Counted from the first letter of the stretch, positions 35,802 through 46,256 are shown. The stretch is DNA of 64,000 bases from Urinicoccus massiliensis (GCF_900120405.1 NZ_LT635493.1:1-64000), one strand, 5' to 3'. The notes: generated by a model not told the origin, from the letters alone. Translations and numbers: made by a program.

Positions 35802-37154
35802 TTACGCTTGAACTTTTTCTTTCCCCATTTTATTCAGTTCCCCAATCATCATGAAAACGCCAACAACAATCATAATGAAATCAACAAGTGGCTGTGTAAA
35901 CCAAACAGCTTTTACTCCAAATATCATTGGCAATAAAATCATGGCAGGAACAAACAAAAACAGTTGTCTAAGCATTACGATTATCCCAGCTTTCTTTCCG
36001 TTTCCGATTGATTGGAAGAAAGTAACAGTCATAACCATTACTCCATACAAAATAAATACGGAATAGAACAATCTAAAGTTTCCAACACCCTGTGCAATGA
36101 TGTTTGCTTCTACACCGAATAAAGATAGTATTTGACTTGAAAGCAATAAAGACGGAATCCAAAAGATTGCTGCAAGAACTAAACCGCCAATAGAAAAGAC
36201 CTTCATAGCCTGTCTTACTCTGTCATACTGCTTTGCTCCAAAGTTTGTTCCAACAACAGGTTGTAAGCCTTGACTCATTCCCCAAAGAGGAATAAATGAA
36301 AAGGCATATACACGAAGTGATGCCGCCATCAAAATTCCATTGGTATCTCCGCCATACTTAAATGCCATTTTATAGAGCATAGTCTGTTGAATCATAAACA
36401 AAAGCTGCATCATCATAGCGGATGAACCGACAGAAAACATTTCTTTTTTAATTCCCGCATCAGACTTTATCTTATGGATTTTAACAACTTTACTCTTTTT
36501 CAAGAAATAATGTAGTGTTGCCACTGCCTGAACAAATTGTGCTGTGATGGTTGCAAGGGCAGCACCTTCAATCGCATATTCACCCATAACTGTCATTAAA
36601 ATCGGATCAAGAATGATATTCAGTAATGCTCCAAGTCCCATAATCGTCATAGCTTTTTTCATCAGTCCTTCGCCACGCATAACCATGTTTGCGGACTGTG
36701 TGAAGTTTACAAATAGAGAACCTATAAAAATTACTCTAAGGTATCTAATACCATAGGCTTTGATTTCACCCGTTGCACCGACCATATCTAAAAAATGCGG
36801 AGCAAGAAGTATTCCTCCAACTGTAATAATTACAGAGAAGAAAATCACCCAATAGATTAGGTTACCCATAATTTTATCTACAGTTTTTTGATCCCCTTTA
36901 CCGATTGCTCTTGAAAGTACAGATGCAGAACCTACACCAAGTAAAGTTGAAACACCGCTGTTGAAAAAGGTAAGTGGCATTGCGACACCACAGGCAGTCA
37001 TTGCTGTCTGTCCTATAATTTTCCCTGCAAATATTCCGTCCATTAACGGATACAGACCGATAACAATCATTCCGATAACTGCCGGAATAGATAACTGAAA
37101 GAGTAAATCTATCGGTCTTTTTGTTAATAATTGTTCTTTCATATCTTGTTTCAT
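35802..37154 (-). CDS. MATE family efflux transporter
   Basis: 450 residues with twelve predicted membrane segments in two homologous halves; the opening LTKRPIDLLFQLSIPAVIGMIV and FNSGVSTLLGVGSASVLSRAIGKGD are typical of MATE/NorM-type antiporters. It is the last gene of the transporter operon starting at 43452, 26 bp behind the second ABC gene. Export of a drug or metabolite linked to the ECF/ABC import system is possible but not shown. Confidence 0.88.
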   Translation of the reverse strand: MKQDMKEQLLTKRPIDLLFQLSIPAVIGMIVIGLYPLMDGIFAGKIIGQTAMTACGVAMPLTFFNSGVSTLLGVGSASVLSRAIGKGDQKTVDKIMGNLIYWVIFFSVIITVGGILLAPHFLDMVGATGEIKAYGIRYLRVIFIGSLFVNFTQSANMVMRGEGLMKKAMTIMGLGALLNIILDPILMTVMGEYAIEGAALATITAQFVQAVATLHYFLKKSKVVKIHKIKSDAGIKKEMFSVGSSAMMMQLLFMIQQTMLYKMAFKYGGDTNGILMAASLRVYAFSFIPLWGMSQGLQPVVGTNFGAKQYDRVRQAMKVFSIGGLVLAAIFWIPSLLLSSQILSLFGVEANIIAQGVGNFRLFYSVFILYGVMVMTVTFFQSIGNGKKAGIIVMLRQLFLFVPAMILLPMIFGVKAVWFTQPLVDFIMIVVGVFMMIGELNKMGKEKVQA

Positions 37155-37180
37155 TGCCTTCTCCTCTCTTAGACCAATTT

Positions 37181-38926
37181 TTATATAATTTTTAGTCCTT
37201 TATTTTTTTCTTGGAGCTCTACCATATTTTTATAAATCCCATTTAAAGCAATTAGCTCATTATGGGTTCCTTGTTCTGCAATATTCCCTTCCTTGATTAC
37301 AATAATACTATCGGCATCTCTAATAGTATTTAATCTATGGGCGATAACTAATAATGTTTTATTCTTTACCAATTCACTGATTGCTTCCTGTATATAGCTT
37401 TCATTGTCCACATCAACACTTGCTGTTGCCTCGTCAAGAATTACAATAGGAGCATCTTTTAATATGCAGCGAGCAATAGAAATTCTTTGTTTTTCACCAC
37501 CGGATAGAGTTGCTCCGCCTTCTCCAATCATTGTGTCAAATCCATCAGGAAGTGCCATAATAAAATCATAGCATCTTGCTTTTTTTGCAGCTTCTATAAC
37601 TTCTTCTTTCGTCGCATTTTCTTTCCCCATGGCAATATTGTTAAAAATCGTATCTTGAAACAAATACACTCTCTGGAAAACCATACTAATTTCCGACATC
37701 AATTCAGATAGCGAAACATCCTTTATATTCACCCCTCTAATCAAAATTTCACCGGAGTCTACATCCCAAAATCTTGCCAAAAGATTTGCTACTGTAGATT
37801 TTCCTCCTCCGGACTGTCCAACTAAAGCTGTCATTGTATTCTTTTTCATTTCAAAATTCATATCATGCAAAACCTCTTTTTCTCCATAAGAAAATTTCAC
37901 ATGATTAAAACTAATTTCCGGCTCACCAAACTTAGCCTTTAAGAGATGTTTTTTACCTGTATCCTCTAGTTCTGTTTCATTTAATACTTCTTCAATACGA
38001 TCTAAAGCAGCATTCATAACTGTTAGCCTGCTTGCTTCTCCATAAAGAGTTTTTAATGGACTGAATAAGTCAAATACAAATAGTATCAGTCCTAACACAT
38101 AAGGAAGTTTCAACATTCCTTGTAAATGAAGATACAAAGCAAGTGCCAAAATAAAAGTAATTCCGATACCATAAATAATGTTCAATCCGCTTGTCCAAGG
38201 TGTCATCTTCTTTTCAAACTTTATAGAAGTGTCTCTTGATGAAGCAAAGCTATCTGTAAGAGCCTTTGAATTGTCTCCTAAAAGGTTATAGCTTTTGATT
38301 ACACTAATTCCTTCTGCAAATGACAAAACTGCATCTGTTAGCTTCTCTCCTTGCTCTTGCCTGATAACAGCTTCAGATAAAGACATTTTATTCATTCTGC
38401 TTGCAAGTAATGTTGCTATTAGAGTTACACACACAGACACAAGACCTATTCTATAATCTAAAACAAACATGAATATAGTAAGCACAACGGTTGAAAGCAC
38501 ATAACTCATCATATTAGCTATGGTGCTCATGGATACTTCCTCAATGAATGACATATCTGAACTTAAAACAGAATTGATTTTTCCTAAATTTCCTGATGTG
38601 AAATATCCCATAGGAAGTTTTCTAAGGTGATTTCCAAGCTCCATCCTTTTATCTGCAAAAATCAGAAAGCCAGCAGCACTTTGCAATTTATCGCTTAAAA
38701 AATGAACCAATGCCTGTACCAACACTACCAAACCAAGTCCTATTCCTACATACAAGAATGTTTTCGGTGATATTGTCTTTTCATAAAATCCTATCAATAC
38801 AGTAAATGCAATAAAAATAGGCATTTTACTTAAAACAGATTCAATAAAGGCAAAAACAAATGCCCCTTTAATTCTATTTTTATACTTTCCTGACAAGTTT
38901 AAAATTCTTGATATTAGTTTAAACAT
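37181..38926 (-). CDS. ABC half-transporter, exporter fold (second of pair)
   Basis: 581 residues: membrane domain with six segments (about 15-310) fused to an ATPase with Walker A GQSGGGKSTVANLL, signature LSGGEKQRISIA, Walker B IVILDEATASVD and the switch His in AHRL. It overlaps the partner gene by 8 bases, so the two form a heterodimer. Pairs of this kind (YbtPQ/IrtAB-like) next to iron-chelate genes act as importers despite the exporter fold, but the direction here is unknown. Confidence 0.88.
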   Translation of the reverse strand: MFKLISRILNLSGKYKNRIKGAFVFAFIESVLSKMPIFIAFTVLIGFYEKTISPKTFLYVGIGLGLVVLVQALVHFLSDKLQSAAGFLIFADKRMELGNHLRKLPMGYFTSGNLGKINSVLSSDMSFIEEVSMSTIANMMSYVLSTVVLTIFMFVLDYRIGLVSVCVTLIATLLASRMNKMSLSEAVIRQEQGEKLTDAVLSFAEGISVIKSYNLLGDNSKALTDSFASSRDTSIKFEKKMTPWTSGLNIIYGIGITFILALALYLHLQGMLKLPYVLGLILFVFDLFSPLKTLYGEASRLTVMNAALDRIEEVLNETELEDTGKKHLLKAKFGEPEISFNHVKFSYGEKEVLHDMNFEMKKNTMTALVGQSGGGKSTVANLLARFWDVDSGEILIRGVNIKDVSLSELMSEISMVFQRVYLFQDTIFNNIAMGKENATKEEVIEAAKKARCYDFIMALPDGFDTMIGEGGATLSGGEKQRISIARCILKDAPIVILDEATASVDVDNESYIQEAISELVKNKTLLVIAHRLNTIRDADSIIVIKEGNIAEQGTHNELIALNGIYKNMVELQEKNKGLKII

Positions 38927-40712
38927 TCATTTCACCTTCCTTTCTGCTGATTTTCCAATCTTTACTAAATAGTGTCGCATCCCATAATTTACGGTAGTCT
39001 GCTGATGATTCTAACAAGTCATTATGTTTTCCATTTGCAACTAAACGACCATGATTCATTACCAATATTTGGTCTGCATCTACAATTGCCGGAAGTTTAT
39101 GAGCAATTACAATCAATGTTTTTCCTTTTACAAGTTCACGAATAGCTGCTTCCATTTTTTCTTCATTTTCCGGATCTGCGTAGGCTGTTGCCTCATCAAG
39201 TACAACAATCGGAGCATTTTTCAAAATAGCTCTCGCTAATGATATTCTTTGCCTTTCTCCACCTGATAACATCTTTCCTGCCTCGCCAGCCAAAGAGTAA
39301 ATACCATTTGGGAGCTTATCTAAAAATTCCATACACTGAGCTTTCTTTGCAGCTTCTATCACTTCTTCATCGGTAGCTGACAAATTTCCGATACGAATAT
39401 TTTCTAAGAGTGAAGTATTAAATAAATATTGGTCTTGAGACACATAAGAAATCTCTTTATTCAGTGCCTTAAGACTCATATCCTGTAAATTTTGTCCTCC
39501 AATGCTAATACTTCCCTCTAAAACATCATAGTAATGAATTAAGAGTTTCGCTAAGGTGCTTTTACCTGAGCCTGATTCTCCAACAATGGCTGTCTTTTCT
39601 CCAACTTTTGCTGTAAAGCTCACATTATGAATCACATTTTTAATGTATGTTTCAGGTTGTCCATTCTCTCCCATCTTGCTTAGTTGATAACCAAATGTAA
39701 CATTGTCATAGGAAATAGTATGATCTATACCTTTAAACTTGTTTTCACCTTGTTTTAATGGTTCTATATTTAAAGCATCTTCCAATGCAGATATTTTATA
39801 ATTAAGCTGTGGCATCGTTGGTAAAAATCCCAAAGCCTTTAAGAGTGGTAAGCCAATACTCAAAGATAGGCATAATACCAATATCAAATCAGAAAGACTA
39901 ACATAGCCCATGTAAGCAAAGTAACCTCCAAGCGGCAATGTTAATATAATCGTGCATGGAAGTAAGGCACTGTATAATGCCATCCATGGCCATGCAGTCT
40001 TATACCAAGCGAGTGCATAATCTCTATAATCTCCAACATCTTTAGAAAATCTTTTATATGATTCCGTTTGCTTGTTAAACACTTTTACTACTTCCATACC
40101 ATTCACATATTCAATAATGGTATTATTCATTTTTCCACTCGCCATATAATATGGTCCCATTTTTTTCATTCCTGCGGAATACATAATCATCATAGCGACA
40201 ATGCTTAGTGGAATGGATGCAAAAGACATAAGTGCCAGTCTCCAATCAACGAAAAACATTGCAATATATACCATTACAGGCACAATTAAATTGGCAATTC
40301 CTTCAGGCAATGAGTGTGCCAAAAGAACTTCCAAACTACCAATATCATCTACAAACATCTTTTTAATAGCACCTGTTCCCTTTTCTTCAATAGCTCCTAA
40401 GGGAAGATTCTCCATCTTTTTTTGTAGAGATGTTCTAAGTCCAAATAATGTGTTATATGCTGCCTTATGGGACATATTAAGACCCAAACCACCTAATAAT
40501 GCTTGCAAAACCAAACATATCAAAATACCGGCAAGCAAAATAACTAACCTTGTGAATTCCAAATTTTGTCCTAAAATCAAGGAATTTATAATCTGATAAG
40601 CAAATAGAAATGGCACAACTCCCATAATGACACTTAATAGCATAATAAAACTCGCTAAATGTATTGTTTTCTTATGCGAACCAGCATACTCAAAAACCTT
40701 ATTTAACATCAT
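38919..40712 (-). CDS. ABC half-transporter, exporter fold (first of pair)
   Basis: 597 residues: membrane domain (about 15-310), then an ATPase with GESGSGKSTLAKLL, LSGGERQRISLA, IVVLDEATAYADPE and AHKL in place of the usual AHRL. DEATAYADPE instead of DEATSALD is the form I know from YbtP/IrtA-type siderophore transporters. It overlaps the ECF ATPase gene by 14 bases. Confidence 0.88.
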   Translation of the reverse strand: MMLNKVFEYAGSHKKTIHLASFIMLLSVIMGVVPFLFAYQIINSLILGQNLEFTRLVILLAGILICLVLQALLGGLGLNMSHKAAYNTLFGLRTSLQKKMENLPLGAIEEKGTGAIKKMFVDDIGSLEVLLAHSLPEGIANLIVPVMVYIAMFFVDWRLALMSFASIPLSIVAMMIMYSAGMKKMGPYYMASGKMNNTIIEYVNGMEVVKVFNKQTESYKRFSKDVGDYRDYALAWYKTAWPWMALYSALLPCTIILTLPLGGYFAYMGYVSLSDLILVLCLSLSIGLPLLKALGFLPTMPQLNYKISALEDALNIEPLKQGENKFKGIDHTISYDNVTFGYQLSKMGENGQPETYIKNVIHNVSFTAKVGEKTAIVGESGSGKSTLAKLLIHYYDVLEGSISIGGQNLQDMSLKALNKEISYVSQDQYLFNTSLLENIRIGNLSATDEEVIEAAKKAQCMEFLDKLPNGIYSLAGEAGKMLSGGERQRISLARAILKNAPIVVLDEATAYADPENEEKMEAAIRELVKGKTLIVIAHKLPAIVDADQILVMNHGRLVANGKHNDLLESSADYRKLWDATLFSKDWKISRKEGEMNV

Positions 40713-42168
40713 TCTCCTCCTTCAATAAATTTCCTTTTTTATCCATAAAATTCATGATTAACGCTTCATTTCCCTTTACAGATATTTTTTTATAACCATT
40801 ATCACCGAGCATTAAGACGGAATGACAGGTTTTAAATAACAGTTCTAAATCATGAGTAATTATTATAATTGGAATCTCCTTTGCTTTTTCTGTAATTAAA
40901 TCGGACATAATTTTCATACTTTTATAATCAAGTCCCGATGTTGGTTCATCCAAAATTATCAGCTTACGACCGGATAAAAATGAAGTAATAATTGCCAGTC
41001 GTTGTTTTTGTCCACCGGATAGTTTCTGCGGATGATTGGTTTTTTTATGCCACAGGTTTGTATCTTTCAGATATTCTCGTATCTTTTCTAAATCATTTTC
41101 CGAGTTTTTATCTTTACAAAATATCAACTCATTTTCTACTGTGTCTAAAAAAATCTGAGCATCTACATCTTGTAACACGCAATATGAATTTCTAAGTCTT
41201 TCTCTTTGTTTCTGTCCATAGCTGACATCCAAATATTTTTCAGATAAACCACATAATGCTTTTGCCAAAGTACTTTTCCCAATACCATTAGAACCAATCA
41301 CTCCCATTATTTCGCTTTCTCCAAGCTCAAAAGTTAATTCTTCTATCAAAGTTCTTTTGCCTTGATGAATGCAGGCTTTATTTACTTTGATACAGCTTTT
41401 AGCCACAATAGGTTCTTTTTCTGATATCAATTCTCTTTCATTAAGTGTCCTTAACTCAAGTTCCTTACATTTATCATTACTAAGACTACCATTCGGAAAA
41501 ACATCACATATTGTACCGTCTTTTATATAAATCAATCTGCTAAAAATCTCTTTTAAATAATAGAGCCTATGTTCCGCTATAATTATTGTCTTTCCCATCG
41601 TCTTCAATCTGATAAGTATTTCACTGAAATGTTTTATACTATCGTAATCAAGGCTACTTGAAGGTTCATCGAAAAAGATAATGTCTGTATCATAAATAAG
41701 TGTTCCTGCTATCGCCACCTTTTGCCTTTCTCCCCCTGATAATTCAAAAATGGATTTTTTGCTAATATGATTTATTCCTAACAAGTCCATTGCTTTTTCA
41801 ACTTTTTCTTTTAGGGTGTCCCTGTCTAATCCCAAATTTTCACCTACTAAAGCAATTTCATCTTCAACTACATCACAAAAAAATTGATCCTTAGGATTTT
41901 GAAATACATTGCCAATATATTTAGCTAACTCTCCCTTTTTATAAGTAGTTATATCCTTCCCTAAAATCTTAATTTCGCCGTCCAAATCACCGTCATAAAA
42001 TGACGGAATAAGCCCGTTTAGTAGTCTTAAAAGTGTCGTTTTTCCGCATCCTGAAAGACCTGTTAAGACTATAATTTCGCCTTTCTTTACAGACATTTTT
42101 AAATCTTTCAAAATCAAATCTTCTCCATAATGAAAGGATTTGATTTCTGCCTCTAAAATATTTTCCAT
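40699..42168 (-). CDS. Energy-coupling factor ATPase, fused A1-A2 (two ATPase domains)
   Basis: 489 residues with two ATP-binding domains in tandem: TGLSGCGKTTLLRLL, ELSGGERQKVAIAG, DIIFFDEPSSSLD, then GSNGIGKSTLAKAL, KLSGGQKQRLAII, IILDEPTSGLD. This is the fused EcfA form that drives a group I/II ECF module with its own T and S components. It overlaps ecfT by 16 bases. Confidence 0.9.
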   Translation of the reverse strand: MENILEAEIKSFHYGEDLILKDLKMSVKKGEIIVLTGLSGCGKTTLLRLLNGLIPSFYDGDLDGEIKILGKDITTYKKGELAKYIGNVFQNPKDQFFCDVVEDEIALVGENLGLDRDTLKEKVEKAMDLLGINHISKKSIFELSGGERQKVAIAGTLIYDTDIIFFDEPSSSLDYDSIKHFSEILIRLKTMGKTIIIAEHRLYYLKEIFSRLIYIKDGTICDVFPNGSLSNDKCKELELRTLNERELISEKEPIVAKSCIKVNKACIHQGKRTLIEELTFELGESEIMGVIGSNGIGKSTLAKALCGLSEKYLDVSYGQKQRERLRNSYCVLQDVDAQIFLDTVENELIFCKDKNSENDLEKIREYLKDTNLWHKKTNHPQKLSGGQKQRLAIITSFLSGRKLIILDEPTSGLDYKSMKIMSDLITEKAKEIPIIIITHDLELLFKTCHSVLMLGDNGYKKISVKGNEALIMNFMDKKGNLLKEENDVK

Positions 42169-42866
42169 AAACTCGCCCCCAACAAAATCATTCCTCCGAT
42201 CATCATTGCTATATCAATAAATGTAAATCTCACCTCATGAAAACTTGTTTTTTGTCCATCATATTCAATACCTTTTGATATGATTGAACAAGTTAAGGTA
42301 TCGCTTATATCTATGCACTTATACATAAGAGGAACAAAATATAATTCAAATGTTTTAATTGGTTTGAAAATACTTGCTTTAAATCCTCTAATTTTCATGC
42401 CATTGTTTATTTCCTTCATCCTAATAGAGATTTCCGGAATAAAACGAAAGAATACTGTAATTCCTATCCCTATTCCACCATCAATTCCAATTTTTCTAAA
42501 TGCAGCCATTAGATGCGAAGAACTATATGAGGACAGAACTTTTCCCAAAATGAAAAGTGGAGCAAATTTCAACACTATAAGTAGCATTGTATATATAGAA
42601 CCAACCAAAACATTTCCTAAGTGTGGTTTCAGCAAATAAATAAGCCCCCATACTATAAGCAATGAACATATCGTTCTAAATGCCTTTCTTATAGAAAATA
42701 AGAATAATAGTCCTAAGACAAAAATAAGGGAAAATAAATATTGTGATTGCTCTCCAACAGTTAGAATAACTGAAAATAGTAAAATCAACCCAACTATAGT
42801 AAGCGGGTTGATTTTATCTGATAGTTGGTATTCGTTTATATTATTTTTTTCACCTTTACAAAACAC
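42153..42866 (-). CDS. Energy-coupling factor T component
   Basis: About 238 residues, four to six membrane segments and the coupling helices with FFRFIPEISIRMKEINNGMKIRG and FVPLMYKCIDISDTL, where the Arg-Gly motif contacts the ATPases. The start is uncertain: GTG 42866 overlaps the S-component stop and follows CAGGAAG. An in-frame ATA with AAAGGTGA upstream (about 42845) is where an ATG would be expected. Confidence 0.85.
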   Translation of the reverse strand: MFCKGEKNNINEYQLSDKINPLTIVGLILLFSVILTVGEQSQYLFSLIFVLGLLFLFSIRKAFRTICSLLIVWGLIYLLKPHLGNVLVGSIYTMLLIVLKFAPLFILGKVLSSYSSSHLMAAFRKIGIDGGIGIGITVFFRFIPEISIRMKEINNGMKIRGFKASIFKPIKTFELYFVPLMYKCIDISDTLTCSIISKGIEYDGQKTSFHEVRFTFIDIAMMIGGMILLGASLWKIF

Positions 42867-43452
42867 TTTTTTTCTTCCTGTTGCTAAAGAATTTGTTGTA
42901 AATATATGTTCCAAAATTAGCACCAATAATTGATGCAACGATTGCGATCACTACGCAAATTGCAATGTTTTTAGGGGTGTAAAAATTATAAAGAAATGTT
43001 GCATAGTCTGTTGTAAACATCTTAGGGAATTGTTTTGTAAGACCTTCTACACCAAATACGAATGTGAAATACATCGCATGAAGCGAATATATAAACATAC
43101 CAGCACCAAAACCAAGACCTACTTTCATAGTTTTGTCTGAGTAATTTTCCTTTTTACCAATCACAAGCTCTGCTAATATTCCTGCAATTGCACAAACTAC
43201 TATTACAGGCCACATTCCCATAAGAGCATAGAACACGCCGAGTAATAAGAAATATAAGAATGCTGTTCCTCTTTGTGCGACTTGTTTACACATTATTACA
43301 AAAACTGGCGCGGCAATTATTGTTGGAAGTGCCGATGATAAATACAAACTCGGAATCATTCCAAACGATCCTGTCAAAAGTCCCAATCCCATTGTTAATA
43401 CAAAACCAATAACAGAAAATACTGCTATTTTTACAATACTTTTTAAATTCAT
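42856..43452 (-). CDS. ECF transporter S component, Trep_Strep type
   Basis: About 198 residues, six membrane segments (for example 7-27, 36-55, 60-95, 110-130, 160-185) with the GLLTGSFGMIPSLYLSSALPTIIAAPVF stretch of the MptD/Trep_Strep (TIGR02185) family of substrate-binding S components. The ligand is not known from sequence; haem or another tetrapyrrole/iron chelate is my guess from related ECF systems. ATG 43452 behind AAGGAGGAG. First gene of the operon. Confidence 0.82.
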   Translation of the reverse strand: MNLKSIVKIAVFSVIGFVLTMGLGLLTGSFGMIPSLYLSSALPTIIAAPVFVIMCKQVAQRGTAFLYFLLLGVFYALMGMWPVIVVCAIAGILAELVIGKKENYSDKTMKVGLGFGAGMFIYSLHAMYFTFVFGVEGLTKQFPKMFTTDYATFLYNFYTPKNIAICVVIAIVASIIGANFGTYIYNKFFSNRKKKSVL

Positions 43453-43534
43453 TTTTCTCCTCCTTGAATACATATAATATTTTTTATCTGCTTATAAAAC
43501 AGCATGTTGCCAATTTATATAAAATTAAATCTTT

Positions 43535-43553
43535 AATATAACTAAGTTATATT
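43535..43553. promoter_or_regulatory. 19-bp palindromic operator in the transporter-operon promoter
   Basis: AATATAACT-A-AGTTATATT is a perfect inverted repeat (9-bp arms). On the minus strand it lies between TTGCAT (-35) and TATTAA (-10), 17 bp apart, about 85 bp before the S-component start. It matches the site at 44234-44252 in 18 of 19 positions when read on the other strand. Confidence 0.8.
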
Positions 43554-43574
43554 TGATGCAAAAATTTTTCCATT

Positions 43575-44213
43575 TTACAAACCTCGTATTTTGCCCCATC
43601 CTTCATTAAAGAATTTTGAAATTAGTTTGGCATTTAATTCTACTTCTTCTCTGCTTTTAGAATGAACAGCAACTTCAGATAAAGCATAATAATATGCATG
43701 GTTAATTAAGTGAATTCCCATATCGGTTATTACACTACCGACACCATCTTCACCATAAATCATGCTTAATATTTTGATGTGATTTTTATCTTCTATTTCC
43801 ACGAGTTCATCTAAAAAATTACTGTATTTTGTTCCATAAGAACCAAACACTAATAACTCAAATGCATCTTTATTTTCAAAAAAATACAAGACCATCTTAA
43901 CAGCACCATGTGCTTTAGAGTCTAAAATTTTATAAATGGTTTCTTTCCCAAGTGGAACTTCCTTTTTATATGTCTCAAAACTCTCATCCTCATACATAGC
44001 ATAGTATTTTCGTATTTGGCTTACAATCGGCTCAACTAACTCAGAAAAAAGTGCTTCCTTATCCTCAAAATGACCATAAAACGCCCCAGTAGTAACACCT
44101 GCTTCTTTGCAAATAGCTCTTAAATTTGCCTTTTCAAATCCTTGTTCTTTGAAAATTTTCTTACCGCTATTAAGAATCCTATTATGAGTTACTTCATAAT
44201 CTCCGTTTGCCAC
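43575..44213 (-). CDS. TetR family repressor of the ECF/ABC/MATE operon
   Basis: About 212 residues: helix-turn-helix (about 10-55) with ILNSGKKIFKEQGFEKANL and AICKEAGVTTGAFYGHFEDKEAL, then a variable ligand domain. Start GTG 44213 behind AAAGGAGG; the longer frame lacks a ribosome-binding site. It is transcribed in the same direction as the transporter operon but from its own promoter, and twin palindromes point to repression of both units. Confidence 0.9.
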   Translation of the reverse strand: MANGDYEVTHNRILNSGKKIFKEQGFEKANLRAICKEAGVTTGAFYGHFEDKEALFSELVEPIVSQIRKYYAMYEDESFETYKKEVPLGKETIYKILDSKAHGAVKMVLYFFENKDAFELLVFGSYGTKYSNFLDELVEIEDKNHIKILSMIYGEDGVGSVITDMGIHLINHAYYYALSEVAVHSKSREEVELNAKLISKFFNEGWGKIRGL

Positions 44214-44233
44214 GATTTGCCCTCCTTTCTTCA

Positions 44234-44279
44234 AATATAACTTAGTTACATTGTAGCACATGTTATATTTGAAAGTCAA
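44234..44279 (-). promoter_or_regulatory. tetR promoter with operator copy
   Basis: TTGACT (44274-44279) and TACAAT (44250-44255) are 18 bp apart on the minus strand. A 19-bp near-palindrome at 44234-44252, AATATAACTTAGTTACATT on the plus strand, covers the -10 edge and transcription start, giving autorepression. An additional half site ATATAAC (about 44263-44269) lies between the two hexamers. Confidence 0.78.
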
Positions 44280-44284
44280 AATAT

Positions 44285-45850
44285 TTATACACATACATTG
44301 ACTTCAACTCCTGACTTGAGCACTATCTTTAGTTCCTCATCATATACAACTACCTTATCTACAAGTTTCCTTACCAAGTCTTCATCATAGCTTTCTATTT
44401 CTAATTCTTGATTGTCTAAAAACTCTTCTAATTCCTTTAGCCTGCTTTGTTCATTCTTCTCTTCTGCAATACTCAGGAGTATCTTTTCTTTCTCATTTCT
44501 TAATTCTTCTACCCTTTTTGCGAGGTCTGTGAAGTCTTTTTTGGCATTAGCTACTTTTAAAAGTTCTTCTTGAACTTTTAGCATTTCTTGGTCTATTTCT
44601 TTGATTCTGCTACTTCCATTACCTGTGATGGCTTTTTCTATATTCTCTTTTATTATTTCTTCTAATTCACTACTTTCCGATATAAGCTGATTGATGGCTT
44701 CTACGACTGCTTCTTGTAGATCAGTCTCTTTTATGGTTCTTGCTTCACATGCTTCTGGTCCATGGGTTACTCTTGTACAACACCTCCAAACGGTATATTT
44801 CTTTCCCCTGTTGTTCCAAGCAATTCTCCTGTAAATATCCCCACATTTAGAGCAGTAGACAATACTTGAAAGGGCGTATTTGCTGGAATAAATTCTTCTT
44901 TTTCCTTTGCCACTTACCATATTAGATCGTCTGTACATTTCTTCTCCAACTCGCATGAAGATTTCTTTTGGTATGATGGCTTCATGGCTATTTTCTACAT
45001 AATATTGAGGTGCTATTCCATCATTTTTAACTCTCTTCTTATTTAGAAAATCTACGGTGTATGTTTTTTGTAAGAGGGCATCCCCCATATATTTCTCATT
45101 AGTTAATATTTGATTGAGGTTCGATACATGCCACTTCTTATTTCCTGCTCCATTTACTATCTTGTCTTTTTCAAGTCCTACCTTTATATCTCGTAGGCTT
45201 GCTCCTTCCAAGTATTCTCTGTAGATCCTTTTTATAATTTTTGCTTCTTCAGGAACTATGACAAGTTTTCCGTCTTCGTCTTTTGTGTAGCCTAAGAACC
45301 TATTATGGTTTACCTGGACTTGACCTTGTTGAAATCTATATTGAAAGCCTAACTTCACATTTTGTGATAAAGACTGGCTTTCCTGTTGAGCAAGAGATGC
45401 CATAATGGTAAGGAGGACTTCCCCCTTGGCATCCATGGTGTTGATGTTTTCTTTTTCAAAGTAAACTGGTATGTTGTTTTCTTTTAGCTTACGAATGTAC
45501 TTTAAGCAGTCTAGCGTATTTCTGGCAAACCTCGATATGGACTTCGTGATGATGTAGTCGATGTTTCCTTTCATGGCTTCTTCTATCATTTTATTAAAGC
45601 CAGCTCTTTTCTTGGTATAAGTTCCACTGATTCCTTCATCAGAAAAAACTCCCGCAAATTCCCAATCTGGATTTTTCTTAATATAATTTGTGTAATGGTC
45701 TACTTGAGTGTCATAAGAAGTTGCCTGTTCATCGCTATCTGTTGATACCCTCGCATAGGCTGCTACTCTTAGTTTCTTTTTTTCTGATTCCTTGATTGAG
45801 TTTCCCTTTTTCTTTTTCGCTGGTATGACTATGACCTTACTATTCATCAT
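44285..45850 (-). CDS. Serine recombinase C of the prophage triple-recombinase operon
   Basis: 521 residues: catalytic domain with [36 protein letters not shown] and [13 protein letters not shown], recombinase domain (about 165-280), zinc ribbon ([24 protein letters not shown]), coiled coil (about 380-460). It is complete. It overlaps the 138-residue gene upstream by 11 bases. Its stop codon lies only about six bases before the tetR -35, so the prophage attachment end must be at or inside this gene end. Confidence 0.92.
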   Translation of the reverse strand: MMNSKVIVIPAKKKKGNSIKESEKKKLRVAAYARVSTDSDEQATSYDTQVDHYTNYIKKNPDWEFAGVFSDEGISGTYTKKRAGFNKMIEEAMKGNIDYIITKSISRFARNTLDCLKYIRKLKENNIPVYFEKENINTMDAKGEVLLTIMASLAQQESQSLSQNVKLGFQYRFQQGQVQVNHNRFLGYTKDEDGKLVIVPEEAKIIKRIYREYLEGASLRDIKVGLEKDKIVNGAGNKKWHVSNLNQILTNEKYMGDALLQKTYTVDFLNKKRVKNDGIAPQYYVENSHEAIIPKEIFMRVGEEMYRRSNMVSGKGKRRIYSSKYALSSIVYCSKCGDIYRRIAWNNRGKKYTVWRCCTRVTHGPEACEARTIKETDLQEAVVEAINQLISESSELEEIIKENIEKAITGNGSSRIKEIDQEMLKVQEELLKVANAKKDFTDLAKRVEELRNEKEKILLSIAEEKNEQSRLKELEEFLDNQELEIESYDEDLVRKLVDKVVVYDEELKIVLKSGVEVNVCV

Positions 45851-46256
45851 CTATCACCTCGATTAACCTATACTTATAACTTGCTCTCTCAAAAGGATCT
45901 AGTGGCAAGGTCCCTTCTTTCTTATATCTAAACTTACAAGGAACTTTAATAATCTCTTCTTCTTTTTCCCAAACTCGTCCCATAGCTAATGCCCTTTCCT
46001 TTAACATTTGGCCTGCCTTTTCAAAGCTTTCTCTATCTATTATCTTAGGATAGATTTCATTTCCTAAATACTTTTTATTGGTAAGGATTCTTTTTACACT
46101 GGAGCTGTTTTTCTTCACACCTACAAGGTCTGCCGATTTTATAAGGGCATTGCCAGCAAGATAGTTTTTAAAGATTTTTCTTATATTCTCCGCTTCTTTT
46201 TCTTGAACTTCTACTCTTCCGTCTCTTATGGTATAGCCATAGCATAGTCTAGACAT
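45840..46256 (-). CDS. Recombinase-domain protein without catalytic domain
   Basis: 138 residues. [38 protein letters not shown] and [20 protein letters not shown] match the central recombinase (DNA-binding) domain of large serine recombinases (PF07508-like), but there is no N-terminal resolvase domain with its serine and no zinc ribbon. Both ends overlap complete recombinase genes, so it is a stable operon member rather than a broken gene. It may act as DNA-binding partner or directionality factor. Confidence 0.75.
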   Translation of the reverse strand: MSRLCYGYTIRDGRVEVQEKEAENIRKIFKNYLAGNALIKSADLVGVKKNSSSVKRILTNKKYLGNEIYPKIIDRESFEKAGQMLKERALAMGRVWEKEEEIIKVPCKFRYKKEGTLPLDPFERASYKYRLIEVIDDE

